Shown here: in pieces, positions 16,640 through 25,475 of the stretch
Layout: every line of letters begins with the position of its first letter
How positions within the stretch are numbered: position 1 is the stretch's first letter
NCBI GenBank assembly: GCA_041940025.1
Contig: JBGTSY010000007.1
Location: 80,968 to 144,967, forward strand
DNA: 64,000 nucleotides
From: UBA5859 sp041940025
Lineage (GTDB): Bacteria; Pseudomonadota; Gammaproteobacteria; UBA5859
Reading direction: 5' to 3'
Program-made: the position numbers and the translations under genes
Notes under the pieces: generated by a model
The model's input: the letters and a program-made list of their open reading frames with translations, nothing else
Databases searched by the model: none
What the model was told of the DNA's origin: nothing

Positions 16640-17185
16640 TTAATACTGCTGTTCTGCTGATGTAACTTTAACAAATACTTCCATGCTACCGTCCTCTTTC
16701 AACAACAACACATCATAAGGCATAAAGCGATCTTCCACCTCCATACCGGGACTTCCCACCGGCATAGCCGGTACCACTAAGCCATGAGCGCCAGCAGGCG
16801 GCTTATACAAAAATTGCTGAATATAGCGCGCAGGGATATGTCCTTCGAACACATAACCTTCAGCGGAAACCGCTGTGTGGCAGGACTGATAATCTTGTGC
16901 AATGCCTTTATCCTGCTTCAAATGATACATATCCGTTGGATGATGGGTAGTCAATGCAAAACCTCTGTCGGCCATGTGATCCACCCACTTACCGCAACAG
17001 CCGCAGGTGGGGCTTTTGTAAACATGCAAAACTATCTGTTCGCCTGCGCGCCTCTCTGCCGAAAGAGTTGCTACCTCATCACTCTTACCCCCAATGGCGT
17101 CTACCCTATCGTCTCGATCAGAGCAGGCAAATAAAATCGGAAGAAGTCCGGCTAAGATTAACAACTTATATGAATTTTTTATCAT
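16640..17185 (-). CDS. DUF411 family lipoprotein (CopG-like metal-binding)
   Basis: About 181 residues. The N-terminus MIKNSYKLLILAGLLPILFAC is a lipoprotein signal with lipobox LFAC, so it should be membrane-anchored. The mature domain has SPTCGCCGKW (CxCC metal-binding motif, about residue 60), then TDMYHLKQ, SCHTAV, EGHIPA and HGLVVPAMPVGSPGMEV, the full DUF411 pattern. DUF411 proteins are often encoded with copper-resistance genes and probably bind copper; no other copper gene is visible here. The start at 17185 is chosen because AAGGGAG lies 7 nt upstream; the frame is open up to 17314. Confidence 0.85.
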   Translation of the reverse strand: MIKNSYKLLILAGLLPILFACSDRDDRVDAIGGKSDEVATLSAERRAGEQIVLHVYKSPTCGCCGKWVDHMADRGFALTTHHPTDMYHLKQDKGIAQDYQSCHTAVSAEGYVFEGHIPARYIQQFLYKPPAGAHGLVVPAMPVGSPGMEVEDRFMPYDVLLLKEDGSMEVFVKVTSAEQQY

Positions 17186-17564
17186 CGTCATACTCCCTTC
17201 ATTGTGACACACATCACTTCCTGAGATATCCCAAGAGTTGGACATCAATTTGTCCACGAGCGAGTCAGATTGTGCCTGTGTGTTTGCCATACACACAGTA
17301 CTAAATGACTGCATGTGGCTGTGAAACTTGAGGCATCAAGTTTCCAGGATACAATTTTAAAGAACAACACAACACTTAAAAAGCGACCGAAGAGCGCTCA
17401 ATCAACACAAAAAATTGAATCGGTCACTGAGATTAAAAAACGCCGCTAAAACCTCTGAACCAGGATTCGCCTAATCTGCCTAGGGTGTTGACTTCATGTT
17501 TTTATCAACAATCATGCAAGTTCTTAATGACGATTGCGTTATTCGGCTCCGCGCCTGTGACCTT
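17186..17564. other. Intergenic region
   Basis: Upstream region of the DUF411 gene and downstream region of the usp operon. The frame upstream of DUF411 is open but lacks coding character. It contains most of the hairpin at the usp stop. Confidence 0.5.
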
Positions 17565-17579
17565 TTACAAGGTCACAGG
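17554..17579 (-). terminator. Perfect 11-bp hairpin spanning the usp stop codon
   Basis: CCTGTGACCTT and AAGGTCACAGG pair fully around a 4-nt loop. On the minus strand the first arm encodes the last residues of the universal stress protein and the TAA begins in the loop. There is no T tract. It is probably a transcript-end structure for the MBL/LOG/Usp operon. Confidence 0.5.
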
Positions 17580-18545
17580 TGTGACAAATCCCTCTGGCTT
17601 GACTGCTAATACCGAACAGGTGACCTGTTCCAAAATGGACTCGGCAGTATTGCCGATGATCAATCCCGGTATACCAGTACGCGCCACTGTGCCCATGACA
17701 ATGAGATCGATCTTGTTCTGTTTCACCATCAGCGGGATCTCCCGATCGGGCTCTCCCTTCAGCAAATGAATGTCGGGTTTTATGTATTCCGCAATTTGTT
17801 CGCCCACGGCCTCGTTGAGTTCATCAATAAGATGTTGAAGTCCCTCCGAACAACGACTTCGAATGCCCGCTAAATACTCATCGACTTTCTCTTCTGGCAT
17901 ATGGGAAAAAGCGCCATAGCGTAAGAAGTCTTCTCCATAAAAACCCCACACGCTACCCACATGCATTTGCGACAGATCTGATACAGAAAAGAGTGCAGCG
18001 AATTCTAATAATCTTAGGTTCAGTTGATGTTGCTTCAGCCGCTCCTCTGCATCGGTAGTCTCATCGTTGACATCCACAGCAGCCAATACGTGACGAAATA
18101 GCTTGTCATTCCCCGCCTTTAGCATTAACACAGGACAGGGACATTTTCGCAGCAAATGCATGTCATCACTTCCGAACACTCGGGCGATCCAGTCTGGATC
18201 ATCACTGCATTTAATCACCAAGTCATGCTGTGCCTGAAGCACACGTCTAATCACCTGAATAAAGGGCGTACCAACCAGAATATCGATTTTAATTTCACTC
18301 TCTACATCCAAACTATGGATCCATTTATCAATCGCAAGACGTTTATTGGTGACCACCGCACTGAGTGCATTCTCCTCCTCTTCTTTAGTACGAAATAGAA
18401 AACGCCAGGTACCCGGAGCCTTAATGGTGGATACTATTGTGAGATCCGCCTGATGATGAGTAGCGAGATGCAGCGCCTGCACTAACGCAGTTTTCGATGT
18501 ATGGTTCGGTTCGACCACACACAAGATGTTCTTGAATCGCTTCAT
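17565..18545 (-). CDS. Tandem universal stress protein (UspE-like)
   Basis: About 326 residues with two Usp domains. The first starts MKRFKNILCVVEP and runs to about residue 150 (DLVIKCSDD, PCPVLMLKAG). The second starts FRHVLAAVDVN and ends with IDLIVMGTVARTGIPGLIIGNTAESIL and CSVLAVKP, the ATP-binding G-2x-G-9x-G-S/T region. Length and architecture match UspE. The ATG overlaps the LOG stop (ATGA) and has GGAG upstream, so it is translationally coupled as the last gene of the operon. Usp proteins promote survival under starvation or redox stress; the exact role is unknown. Confidence 0.88.
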   Translation of the reverse strand: MKRFKNILCVVEPNHTSKTALVQALHLATHHQADLTIVSTIKAPGTWRFLFRTKEEEENALSAVVTNKRLAIDKWIHSLDVESEIKIDILVGTPFIQVIRRVLQAQHDLVIKCSDDPDWIARVFGSDDMHLLRKCPCPVLMLKAGNDKLFRHVLAAVDVNDETTDAEERLKQHQLNLRLLEFAALFSVSDLSQMHVGSVWGFYGEDFLRYGAFSHMPEEKVDEYLAGIRSRCSEGLQHLIDELNEAVGEQIAEYIKPDIHLLKGEPDREIPLMVKQNKIDLIVMGTVARTGIPGLIIGNTAESILEQVTCSVLAVKPEGFVTPVTL

Positions 18546-19426
18546 TGTGACTTCTCCTCTCCCCAAAAACCCAGTAAATATTCAAAAGCTTCATTGGCGT
18601 CTTCCACCAGTTTAAAGAGCTTCAGATCTTCTGCGGTAATCGCTCCTTGCGCCACCAGATAAGGAAAATTGATAAGATTCTGCCAATAGTCTCGACCCAC
18701 CAATACCACTGGAACCGGTTTGATCTTTTTGGTCTGGATAAGGGTAAGGGTCTCAAATACTTCATCCAGAGTGCCGAATCCACCGGGAAATGCTACCAAC
18801 CCCTTTGCCCGCTTCAAGAAGTGCATTTTCCGGATAGCAAAGTAGTGGAACTGAAAACAGAGTTCAGGAGTAATGTAGGGATTCGGCAACTGCTCAAAAG
18901 GCAATACGATGTTTAAACCAATACTTTTACCTCCCACGTCCGCAGCACCACGGTTGGCAGCTTCCATCACGCCCGGTCCACCACCCGTCACCACCACAAA
19001 GCGCTTACCCTCATCTTGCAGCGATAGTTGGGTAATTTTTCGGGCAAGTAATCTGGCCTCAACATAATAGCGGCTATTTTTGCGAATATTGTCCGCAATA
19101 GCCTGTGGCCCGGTACAATCATTTCCCGCTATAGGTAAAGACTCTTCTGGCTCCTTTGTATTTATGTAATCTAACTCGTCGGGGGCCGGAAAGCGCGCGC
19201 CTCCGAAGATCACCACCGTAGATTCAATCTGATTCTCCTGCTGAATTAAATCTGGCTTCAACCACTCCAATTGCAAACGCACGGCTCGAAGTTCATCGCG
19301 CAACAAAAATGGTTCATCAGCATAAGCCAACCGGTATGAGGGATTGTCAATGCGGCTCTTACGAGCGAATTCAACATCCTCCGAGGCGGTGGGAAATATG
19401 GGTTCTTCGTTATCCACTTCGTCCAT
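18542..19426 (-). CDS. LOG family protein (TIGR00730-like nucleotide hydrolase)
   Basis: A 294-residue Rossmann-like protein. The family motifs VVVTGGGPGVMEAANRGA (near 140-158) and PGGFGTLDE (near 215-223) with conserved Arg between (YFAIRKMHFLKRA) define LOG proteins, which cleave the N-glycosidic bond of nucleoside 5'-monophosphates; many were once called lysine decarboxylases. This one belongs to the longer group with an extra N-terminal segment of about 70 residues and IFGGARFP as first strand. GGGAG lies 6 nt before the ATG. It sits 13 bp after the MBL nuclease gene and overlaps the Usp gene, so the three are one operon. Cytokinin synthesis need not be its role. Confidence 0.88.
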   Translation of the reverse strand: MDEVDNEEPIFPTASEDVEFARKSRIDNPSYRLAYADEPFLLRDELRAVRLQLEWLKPDLIQQENQIESTVVIFGGARFPAPDELDYINTKEPEESLPIAGNDCTGPQAIADNIRKNSRYYVEARLLARKITQLSLQDEGKRFVVVTGGGPGVMEAANRGAADVGGKSIGLNIVLPFEQLPNPYITPELCFQFHYFAIRKMHFLKRAKGLVAFPGGFGTLDEVFETLTLIQTKKIKPVPVVLVGRDYWQNLINFPYLVAQGAITAEDLKLFKLVEDANEAFEYLLGFWGEEKSQ

Positions 19427-19439
19427 TGATAACTCCCTT

Positions 19440-20858
19440 TTAAATTTGTATCTCTTCGCCCAATTGCGGAATGTGGGCAGACCACCCGTGTGCCTTCACC
19501 GCACTCTGTAGCGTAATCTTAGCTTCCTCTTCTCCATGCACTAAATAAAGCCGCGGTTTGCCGCCTTGAAAATGCGACAACCAGTCGATGAGTTGGGACT
19601 GACTGGCATGGGCTGAAAACCCGCCTAACGTATGGATCTTCGCTCTTACCACTATCTCTTCTCCAGCAATCTTTATTTTTTTTACACCATCCACTAACGC
19701 ACGACCGGGAGTGCCCGTTGCCTGGTAACCGACAAAAATCACATGAGATTGTTGTCGCCAAAGATTATGTTTCAAATGATGCCTGATGCGCCCACCATTA
19801 CACATACCACTACCGGCAATAATAATGGCACCACTCTCCACTCGATTTAAAGCCATCGACTCCTCAGTAGACTGCGAATAACGCAAGGTAGGCAAAAAAG
19901 TGTGCAGACTCTTTTGCCGCGACAGATGAGATTTGGACTGTGACTCAATGGCATTGTGATCTTCCTCATTATAGACTTCTTGATACTGATGATAGATTTC
20001 GGTCACCGCAATGGCCATAGGACTATCCAGATAGATAGCCTGATGATGTAACTTGCGCTTTTGATACAACTCTCCAAGACGAAAAATGATCTCCTGAGTA
20101 CGGCCTACCGCAAAGGCCGGGATCAATATGTTGCCGCGATTTTGTGACGCGTCTTCCAACACCTCTTCAAATTCTTGCAATGTTGCTTCCATTGAGCGGT
20201 GCTCTCTATCACCATACGTAGATTCCAGCAGCACCACATCTGCTTCTTCCACCACTGCAGGATCACGCAATAGGGCCGCTTGCGAATTACCCAGATCACC
20301 TGAAAATACTAGTTTTTTCTCTTCGCCATTCTCCTGAATATAGATTTCCACAATGGCCGAGCCCAAAATATGTCCCGCATCCAAAAAGCGAACGTCCACT
20401 CCCTCCACGAGGTTGGTTCGTTGATGGTAATACACTCCCTGACAATAGCTTAAGGTCTCTTCCACATCTTGTAGCCGGTATAATGGCTCGATCTCATCCT
20501 TGCCCGATCGGCGTCGATGTTTGTTCTCCCACTCTGCATCACGCTCCTGTAAGGAGGCTGCGTCCTTCAGCAGTACCTCTACCAGATCGCAAGTGGGTCG
20601 TGTCATGAATATAGGCCCTCGATAACCGGCGGTTACTAACAACGGCAGTCGTCCAGAGTGGTCCAAATGCGCGTGAGAAAGCACTACCGCATCGATCTGA
20701 TTCACTTCGAATGGCAAGGGTTTAAAGTTTGCGTCCTCTTCCTCCCGACGCCCTTGAAAGAGCCCGCATTCAAGTAAGATCTGATACCCCGCCGTCTGCA
20801 ACAAATACATGGAGCCAGTGACGCCTTCTATGGCTCCGTAAAAAGTCAGTTTCGCCAT
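19440..20858 (-). CDS. Beta-CASP metallo-beta-lactamase-fold RNA hydrolase
   Basis: A 472-residue protein of the CPSF73/YSH1-type exonuclease group. Metal ligands are in SHAHLDHSGRLP (His62, His64, Asp66, His67), AGHILGSA and FSGDLGN. The beta-CASP region has LLESTYGDR, IPAFAVGRTQEI, the SGMCNGGR turn and the final HTLGGFSAHA and LVHGEEEA motifs. It probably cleaves or trims RNA in the cytoplasm using two zinc ions. The Shine-Dalgarno AGGAGAGGG lies just before the ATG. It is followed at 13 bp by the LOG gene and is preceded at 20 bp by a 54-codon ORF. RNA targets are unknown. Confidence 0.9.
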   Translation of the reverse strand: MAKLTFYGAIEGVTGSMYLLQTAGYQILLECGLFQGRREEEDANFKPLPFEVNQIDAVVLSHAHLDHSGRLPLLVTAGYRGPIFMTRPTCDLVEVLLKDAASLQERDAEWENKHRRRSGKDEIEPLYRLQDVEETLSYCQGVYYHQRTNLVEGVDVRFLDAGHILGSAIVEIYIQENGEEKKLVFSGDLGNSQAALLRDPAVVEEADVVLLESTYGDREHRSMEATLQEFEEVLEDASQNRGNILIPAFAVGRTQEIIFRLGELYQKRKLHHQAIYLDSPMAIAVTEIYHQYQEVYNEEDHNAIESQSKSHLSRQKSLHTFLPTLRYSQSTEESMALNRVESGAIIIAGSGMCNGGRIRHHLKHNLWRQQSHVIFVGYQATGTPGRALVDGVKKIKIAGEEIVVRAKIHTLGGFSAHASQSQLIDWLSHFQGGKPRLYLVHGEEEAKITLQSAVKAHGWSAHIPQLGEEIQI

Positions 20859-20878
20859 TCCCTCTCCTGTTTTCCTAA

Positions 20879-21043
20879 TTAATTTGCCATACTATTTGCA
20901 ACGGGCTCAGTCAGCGCGGACTCCTCACGCACGTTATTAGAGCTGTCTAATTCTCTTTGAAGTGCGATTAATCGTGACAACGCTTTATACCATTGCTTGA
21001 CTATGCCCATTACCTCCGCCAGGCAGTCTAGGGCCTCCGTCAT
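20879..21043 (-). CDS. Possible 54-residue leading ORF of the MBL/LOG/Usp operon
   Basis: A short frame ending 20 bp before the MBL nuclease. It starts MTEALDCLAEVMGIVKQWYK and is predicted helical and amphipathic (LSRLIALQRELDSS) with a polar tail. I recognise no family. There is no good ribosome site before the first ATG (21043). Gene order and normal residue composition support it; length and missing ribosome site argue against. Confidence 0.38.
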   Translation of the reverse strand: MTEALDCLAEVMGIVKQWYKALSRLIALQRELDSSNNVREESALTEPVANSMAN

Positions 21044-22148
21044 TTGTGACACAGATATATGAGCACCCTTCGATATGTGATAAATTTCCCCGGCAGCGAC
21101 CTGAAAAGGTTTATGCGCTTTCCTTTGGCGAGAAAACTGACGAACTAAATCAGTTTGCAGTCTTTCTCAGAAATTGCACTTATTATCCGAATCCGCGAAA
21201 TACTATTTTTACTATCTTTCTATTTGCAGGCTTCACGTGACATCTACCATTTTGGTGAAACTTATCCAACTATATAAAATATCACAGCGTGATCCGCACC
21301 TGTGATCTCTAACATGTGACCTCTACATCACTGGTGATATGTACCCAAAAAACCAGTGGGTGTTCCATCTTGCCTTGTCCTTAAATACCTCTCTATCAAC
21401 ATTAATCAGGGGTGAGAAACAACGCTTTCGAAAACAAAATCCTTCAATCGATAGGAGCTTCTCATAAAACCGAAGATAATTCCAAAGTATCTAAATAGCT
21501 GAGTCTGGCTCGTTAACCAAAAACTTATCAACTTATCTTTCGAAACGGCCCATCTGAGACACACCGTCACATCACGGCACTTACCTTTGGCCTCAGTGGA
21601 ATATTCTGTACTTATACCCAGCAAGTTTAAAGGCAATGCACAGATTGCTCGTGCCTTTACTTCACCGATAATCTGCCCATGGAACACCCGATGGACACCG
21701 TTCAATCGGTAAACCATCAAGTACATACAGCGGATTATTTAGATTGATTTATGCCCTGACTCCATGCCTTGGCAACGCCACGGCTACTTCCCAAACGAGA
21801 TCTCAGGCAGAACGTAGATTGATTGAGATTGACGCGGTATAAATTAGCACGCCACAACTTAGCATTGCCATAATGATAATTACGATACTCCTGTGCTGAC
21901 ATATTATCGACAATATCACGCAACTAATTTTGACCAGGCTACTGTGTCAGAGGCATGCTGACAAAAAGCGAACATCGCGATGTAATTCTTAAGGAACGCG
22001 TCTTTAGTGTTGTTTTGCACAGGTCTCGAATTTACGTCGAGGAACCCTTTAGCGTAGTTGGGGGAACACGGCATTGTGGTAAACTCATTGCAACAAAACA
22101 AATGGGCTTTCTCGTCCTGAATTACCCCATAAGGCGACGGTCGTGATA
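21044..22148. other. Long intergenic region with palindromes and possible gene relics
   Basis: About 1.1 kb without a convincing gene. At 21281-21338 there is a cluster of GTGAT/ATCAC inverted repeats. On the minus strand three consecutive short frames (22101-21916, 21923-21735, 21726-21406) could be relics. The middle one contains a pentapeptide-like stretch (NAKLWRANLYRVNLNQSTF); the last ends LFRYFGIIFGFMRSSYRL. None has a ribosome site and I recognise none of them. Confidence 0.35.
21281..21338. promoter_or_regulatory. Cluster of ATCAC/GTGAT palindromes
   Basis: ATCAC-AGC-GTGAT (21281-21293) and ATCAC-TG-GTGAT (21327-21338) flank two further half-sites (TGTGAT and TGTGAC). They lie about 240-300 bp upstream of the leading ORF of the MBL operon. 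Clustering suggests an operator for a dimeric regulator; the regulator is unknown. Confidence 0.3.
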
Positions 22149-23435
22149 TTAGGCGATTTCCCGTTTTTCTTGATCTGCCATAGGCACGGACAGATCAGAG
22201 GGTTCGATGTGTTCAAGACAGAGTTTATAGATGATTTCAGCAGCTTTTTGATAACCTCCACAACGTAACAACTCCTGTTGATAAACCTTTGCGTTACGTT
22301 GATAGTCAGGACTGTCTAATATAGCCTGAACATTTGCACGGATCTTAGAAGCCGTGATGCTTTCCCCTAGTTTAAAATATTTTGCCACCCCCATCTTTGC
22401 AAACCGCCGACCGTTGAATTCCTGTTCAAACTGTTGAGGACACACTAGGAGTGGCACCCCATTGGCCAATCCTTCGTTAAAACTATTCATACCTCCATGA
22501 GTAATAAATAGATCTGTATGCTTCAAAACATAGATTTGTGGCACATGATTGTAGAGATGAATGTGTTTGGGTACATTTCTAAATTGACTCACCTTCAGCT
22601 GCTTGCCAATAGAAATCACCACCTCAACAGACGAATCCCTGAAAGCATCGATACATGTCTGATAGAATTCTGGTCTTTGATTGTGTAAGGATCCAAGAGA
22701 AATATAAATCAGCGGTTTAGACTCAATTTGCTCAAATTGACGAAACTCACTGTGTACGACATCCCGAGTGTCGAAAATGGAAGCACCCACATACTCAAAT
22801 TCACCGGATAGCCTATTGCTAAATGGCTGGTATCTTTCGGTATTAAATACAATATTGGTCTCACCAACGCTCGCAAAAAAGTCAAACACGTGGTAAAAAA
22901 TGTTTCGATAGGGCGCACCTATTCGCTGCAAGATGGCTTTTAATCTACCCGCTGCGCTGGGAATCAGCGTAAAAGAATAGCGCACTAAAATACCAAGTAT
23001 CATTTTACTGATATGCCAATCGCTTATAATGAGCCATGGGGAACTCACTATGGTGGTCACAATGTTGATACCGGGTACTTGCAACGACTCTGACAGGTAC
23101 TTTCCCCATGGGCAACACGCATCATAGACAATGGCCTTGATATTGTCTTCTTTTAGCTCTACAAGCAAATCGTCAATACACGCCTCGGTCATACTTAATT
23201 CTTCCAAAGCCATGGAAATGATATCTGTGCCCGTTTCCGCATTGTGATGATAATGAAACCACTTTTCGTAGTTTCTAAACTCCGCGCCCAAAGATTCAAA
23301 TTTCACACGACTGTCTTCACCGGCGTAATAGATCACGTGAATTCCTAATCTCACTAATTCAGAGACGATACCTATCGTGGGATTTATGTGTCCGCTTGCA
23401 CCAGGTAAATTAAAAAAAACGATTTTGACACGCAT
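22149..23435 (-). CDS. MGT/UGT-type glycosyltransferase (GT1 family)
   Basis: A 428-residue GT-B glycosyltransferase. The N-terminal domain starts with VFFNLPGASGHINPTIGIV, the acceptor-side motif of macrolide and glycolipid UGTs. The C-terminal donor domain has LIYISLGSLHNQ, then HLYNHVPQIYVLKHTDLFITHGG (positions about 300-322), GVPLLVCPQQFEQ and the NDP-sugar-binding region around THGGMNSFNEGL. It would transfer a sugar from a nucleotide donor to a small molecule or lipid in the cytoplasm. GGAG lies 7 nt before the ATG. It is downstream of a sulfotransferase gene on the same strand (61-bp gap), so a glycosylated and sulfated product is plausible. Confidence 0.88.
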   Translation of the reverse strand: MRVKIVFFNLPGASGHINPTIGIVSELVRLGIHVIYYAGEDSRVKFESLGAEFRNYEKWFHYHHNAETGTDIISMALEELSMTEACIDDLLVELKEDNIKAIVYDACCPWGKYLSESLQVPGINIVTTIVSSPWLIISDWHISKMILGILVRYSFTLIPSAAGRLKAILQRIGAPYRNIFYHVFDFFASVGETNIVFNTERYQPFSNRLSGEFEYVGASIFDTRDVVHSEFRQFEQIESKPLIYISLGSLHNQRPEFYQTCIDAFRDSSVEVVISIGKQLKVSQFRNVPKHIHLYNHVPQIYVLKHTDLFITHGGMNSFNEGLANGVPLLVCPQQFEQEFNGRRFAKMGVAKYFKLGESITASKIRANVQAILDSPDYQRNAKVYQQELLRCGGYQKAAEIIYKLCLEHIEPSDLSVPMADQEKREIA

Positions 23436-23496
23436 CTACATTCTCCAAATCCATTTGCTGGAACAATCTATCTATAACTAACAAGTTGTAACGATA

Positions 23497-24543
23497 TTAA
23501 CCACTGCGCCTGAATGGCAGATCTTCATGATGAGAATCAATTCTTTTAGCAGCCGCCTGATAAAAGGGCGCTAAATTCTGTTGTAGTTTGTTTCCATATT
23601 CTTGTACCAGAGAATCTATTTCATTCTTTCTGGGTTGAGGACGGATACATTGTGGGTTTTGTGTTAATGGCAAACCTAAAAAGTTCTGTAGCGCAAGCAA
23701 ATATTTTTCGGGATCTTCATTGAACCTGTGATAGGTCAGTTCAAAGTAGCTGTCTTCTGGTAATTCATTTAGTTCTAAAAAATAGTTTTTAATTTGCAAC
23801 TCAACACTATCTGCCACGTAGGGCACGATGATTTGTTTTGCCCGCTCCTCGCCTAATAGGGATTTTATTCCTCGAGCAATTTTCCATATTCCATAGCTAA
23901 GGCGCATGAGTAGTGGCTGTGCGACAGGCATCTTAAACCTGTCTATTAGCAAGGTTAAAAAAGGTTGCCGACCTGTCAGATAGGTCAAAATTGCATTAAC
24001 CATACTATTGAGAATGGCAGTGGGCTCCCTAGAGATATAAATAAATTTTGCGCCTGGAAAACGTTTTAGAATCTGCTGCGCATTGTCCGTATCAAATGGA
24101 TTTTTTAATAGAATTGCTTCAGCATTCGGATGAAGATAGTGCAGTTTCTGACAGATAAGTTTGAAGTAGTCTGCGTTCTCTTCAGTAATCGACATGGCAT
24201 AGCTATGATTTCGCAACAACCAGCCATACTCTTCTACCATGCTGTCTTCAACCCAGACCTTGTCAATTTTTCGATCGGTGATACCTGCCGAACGAAAGTA
24301 TTGATTGAGCACGACGCGGTCATGTGATTCATTATCATTAAATGTATTTTTTATTAATCGATCAAAATAAAAAATGTGGTACAGATCCAGATTCGCAACC
24401 GGAAAACATTGTGCGACCGAATCATAAAGAAAAGTTGTCCCAGAACGATGGAGCCCCATAATAAATATGGGCTTAATTTGAATGCCTTCCAGCTTGCTTA
24501 AGTATTCTTTATCTTCATCTACACGTGGAAACTTCGGATCCAT
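23497..24543 (-). CDS. PAPS-dependent sulfotransferase
   Basis: A 348-residue sulfotransferase-family protein. The 5'-phosphosulfate loop is IFIMGLHRSGTTFLYDSVAQ (about residues 27-46), and the 3'-phosphate site is FIYISREPTAILNSM near 168-182. It ends with a polar tail and has no TM helix. This pattern is that of the bacterial sulfotransferase_3-like group that transfers sulfate from PAPS to a carbohydrate or lipid hydroxyl. GAGGT precedes the ATG by 7 nt. It lies between a hydrolase and a glycosyltransferase on the same strand. No PAPS synthesis genes are in the window. Confidence 0.85.
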   Translation of the reverse strand: MDPKFPRVDEDKEYLSKLEGIQIKPIFIMGLHRSGTTFLYDSVAQCFPVANLDLYHIFYFDRLIKNTFNDNESHDRVVLNQYFRSAGITDRKIDKVWVEDSMVEEYGWLLRNHSYAMSITEENADYFKLICQKLHYLHPNAEAILLKNPFDTDNAQQILKRFPGAKFIYISREPTAILNSMVNAILTYLTGRQPFLTLLIDRFKMPVAQPLLMRLSYGIWKIARGIKSLLGEERAKQIIVPYVADSVELQIKNYFLELNELPEDSYFELTYHRFNEDPEKYLLALQNFLGLPLTQNPQCIRPQPRKNEIDSLVQEYGNKLQQNLAPFYQAAAKRIDSHHEDLPFRRSG

Positions 24544-24599
24544 GATTCTTACCTCGTCGGTATTTTTTGACCAATTACCAAATAGAAAGACAGTGGGTG

Positions 24600-25469
24600 C
24601 TAGGCAATTTTTTTCTCGATTGAATTCTGCTGTCGATAGAGTTTGGAGTATTTCATGACAAATTTACTGACTTCTTCATTGGCAGTTTTCACTCGAAATA
24701 AGCCTCGATGCAGTCCGGGAAACGGCTTTTGTGAGGGACCGCTGTTAAACATCGCTCGAAGCTTCGCTCTGCCCTTGCGGGAAAATATATCGAATCGAAA
24801 GTATTTGGTTTCCACAGGCACGGTAAAGTCTTGATTGGGTTTGCCTGGCTGAAAACTTTCAAATATTTGCTTCAGTTCTGAGGTTTCATACCATGCCATG
24901 GAGCTTTCGATATTTTGCGGGACTTTATCGTGGCCAGAATGCCTGGTGATCTTTCTTAATGATTCTTCACTTTCAAGTATCTTATGAGCATATCTAAAAA
25001 ATAATGTATCGTATCCAGTAAAGTATGGGCTAATCAGCAACGCGCCAGCGACCGGAAGTGCCGTGTGCTGTTTTGACGCCATCAACAAACTTGCGCCAAG
25101 AGACATCGCCCCACCACTGAGTCCAATCATGATGCTGGAGTGCTCTTGATGCAAACAAAGGTGTGTCAAATCTGATAACACAGACTCAATATCCAACAAG
25201 CCACACTCGCCCTGGCTTTGAAAATGTGCTTCATACACTGCACTGCAACCGCAATCTTTAACAAGTGTGCGAACAAGATCTTCTCCATACTCACCTCGAA
25301 CCGGATCAAATACGCCAGGCACTAAGAATACAGGAGAGCGAGCCTCTTCCCGTTGAGGATCCGGCAAGGTATGTTTGATCAGATAGAGTCCCTCTAGTGT
25401 ACGGTCAGCCCACTGATTGAGGTAGCAAGAATGAATACCGGAGATGTTCCTTTGATGAATATAGTCCAT
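24600..25469 (-). CDS. Alpha/beta-hydrolase-like protein
   Basis: A 289-residue protein with an alpha/beta-hydrolase core. VFLVPGVFDPVRGEYGEDLV near residue 50 looks like the oxyanion strand and GLSGGAMSLGASLL near 118 is the nucleophile elbow (Ser at about 120). The catalytic His is not obvious to me. No signal peptide. It is the first clear gene of the sulfotransferase/glycosyltransferase set (56-bp gap to the sulfotransferase). It might release or transfer an acyl chain of the same product. Substrate unknown. Confidence 0.65.
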   Translation of the reverse strand: MDYIHQRNISGIHSCYLNQWADRTLEGLYLIKHTLPDPQREEARSPVFLVPGVFDPVRGEYGEDLVRTLVKDCGCSAVYEAHFQSQGECGLLDIESVLSDLTHLCLHQEHSSIMIGLSGGAMSLGASLLMASKQHTALPVAGALLISPYFTGYDTLFFRYAHKILESEESLRKITRHSGHDKVPQNIESSMAWYETSELKQIFESFQPGKPNQDFTVPVETKYFRFDIFSRKGRAKLRAMFNSGPSQKPFPGLHRGLFRVKTANEEVSKFVMKYSKLYRQQNSIEKKIA

Positions 25470-25475
25470 ATACTT

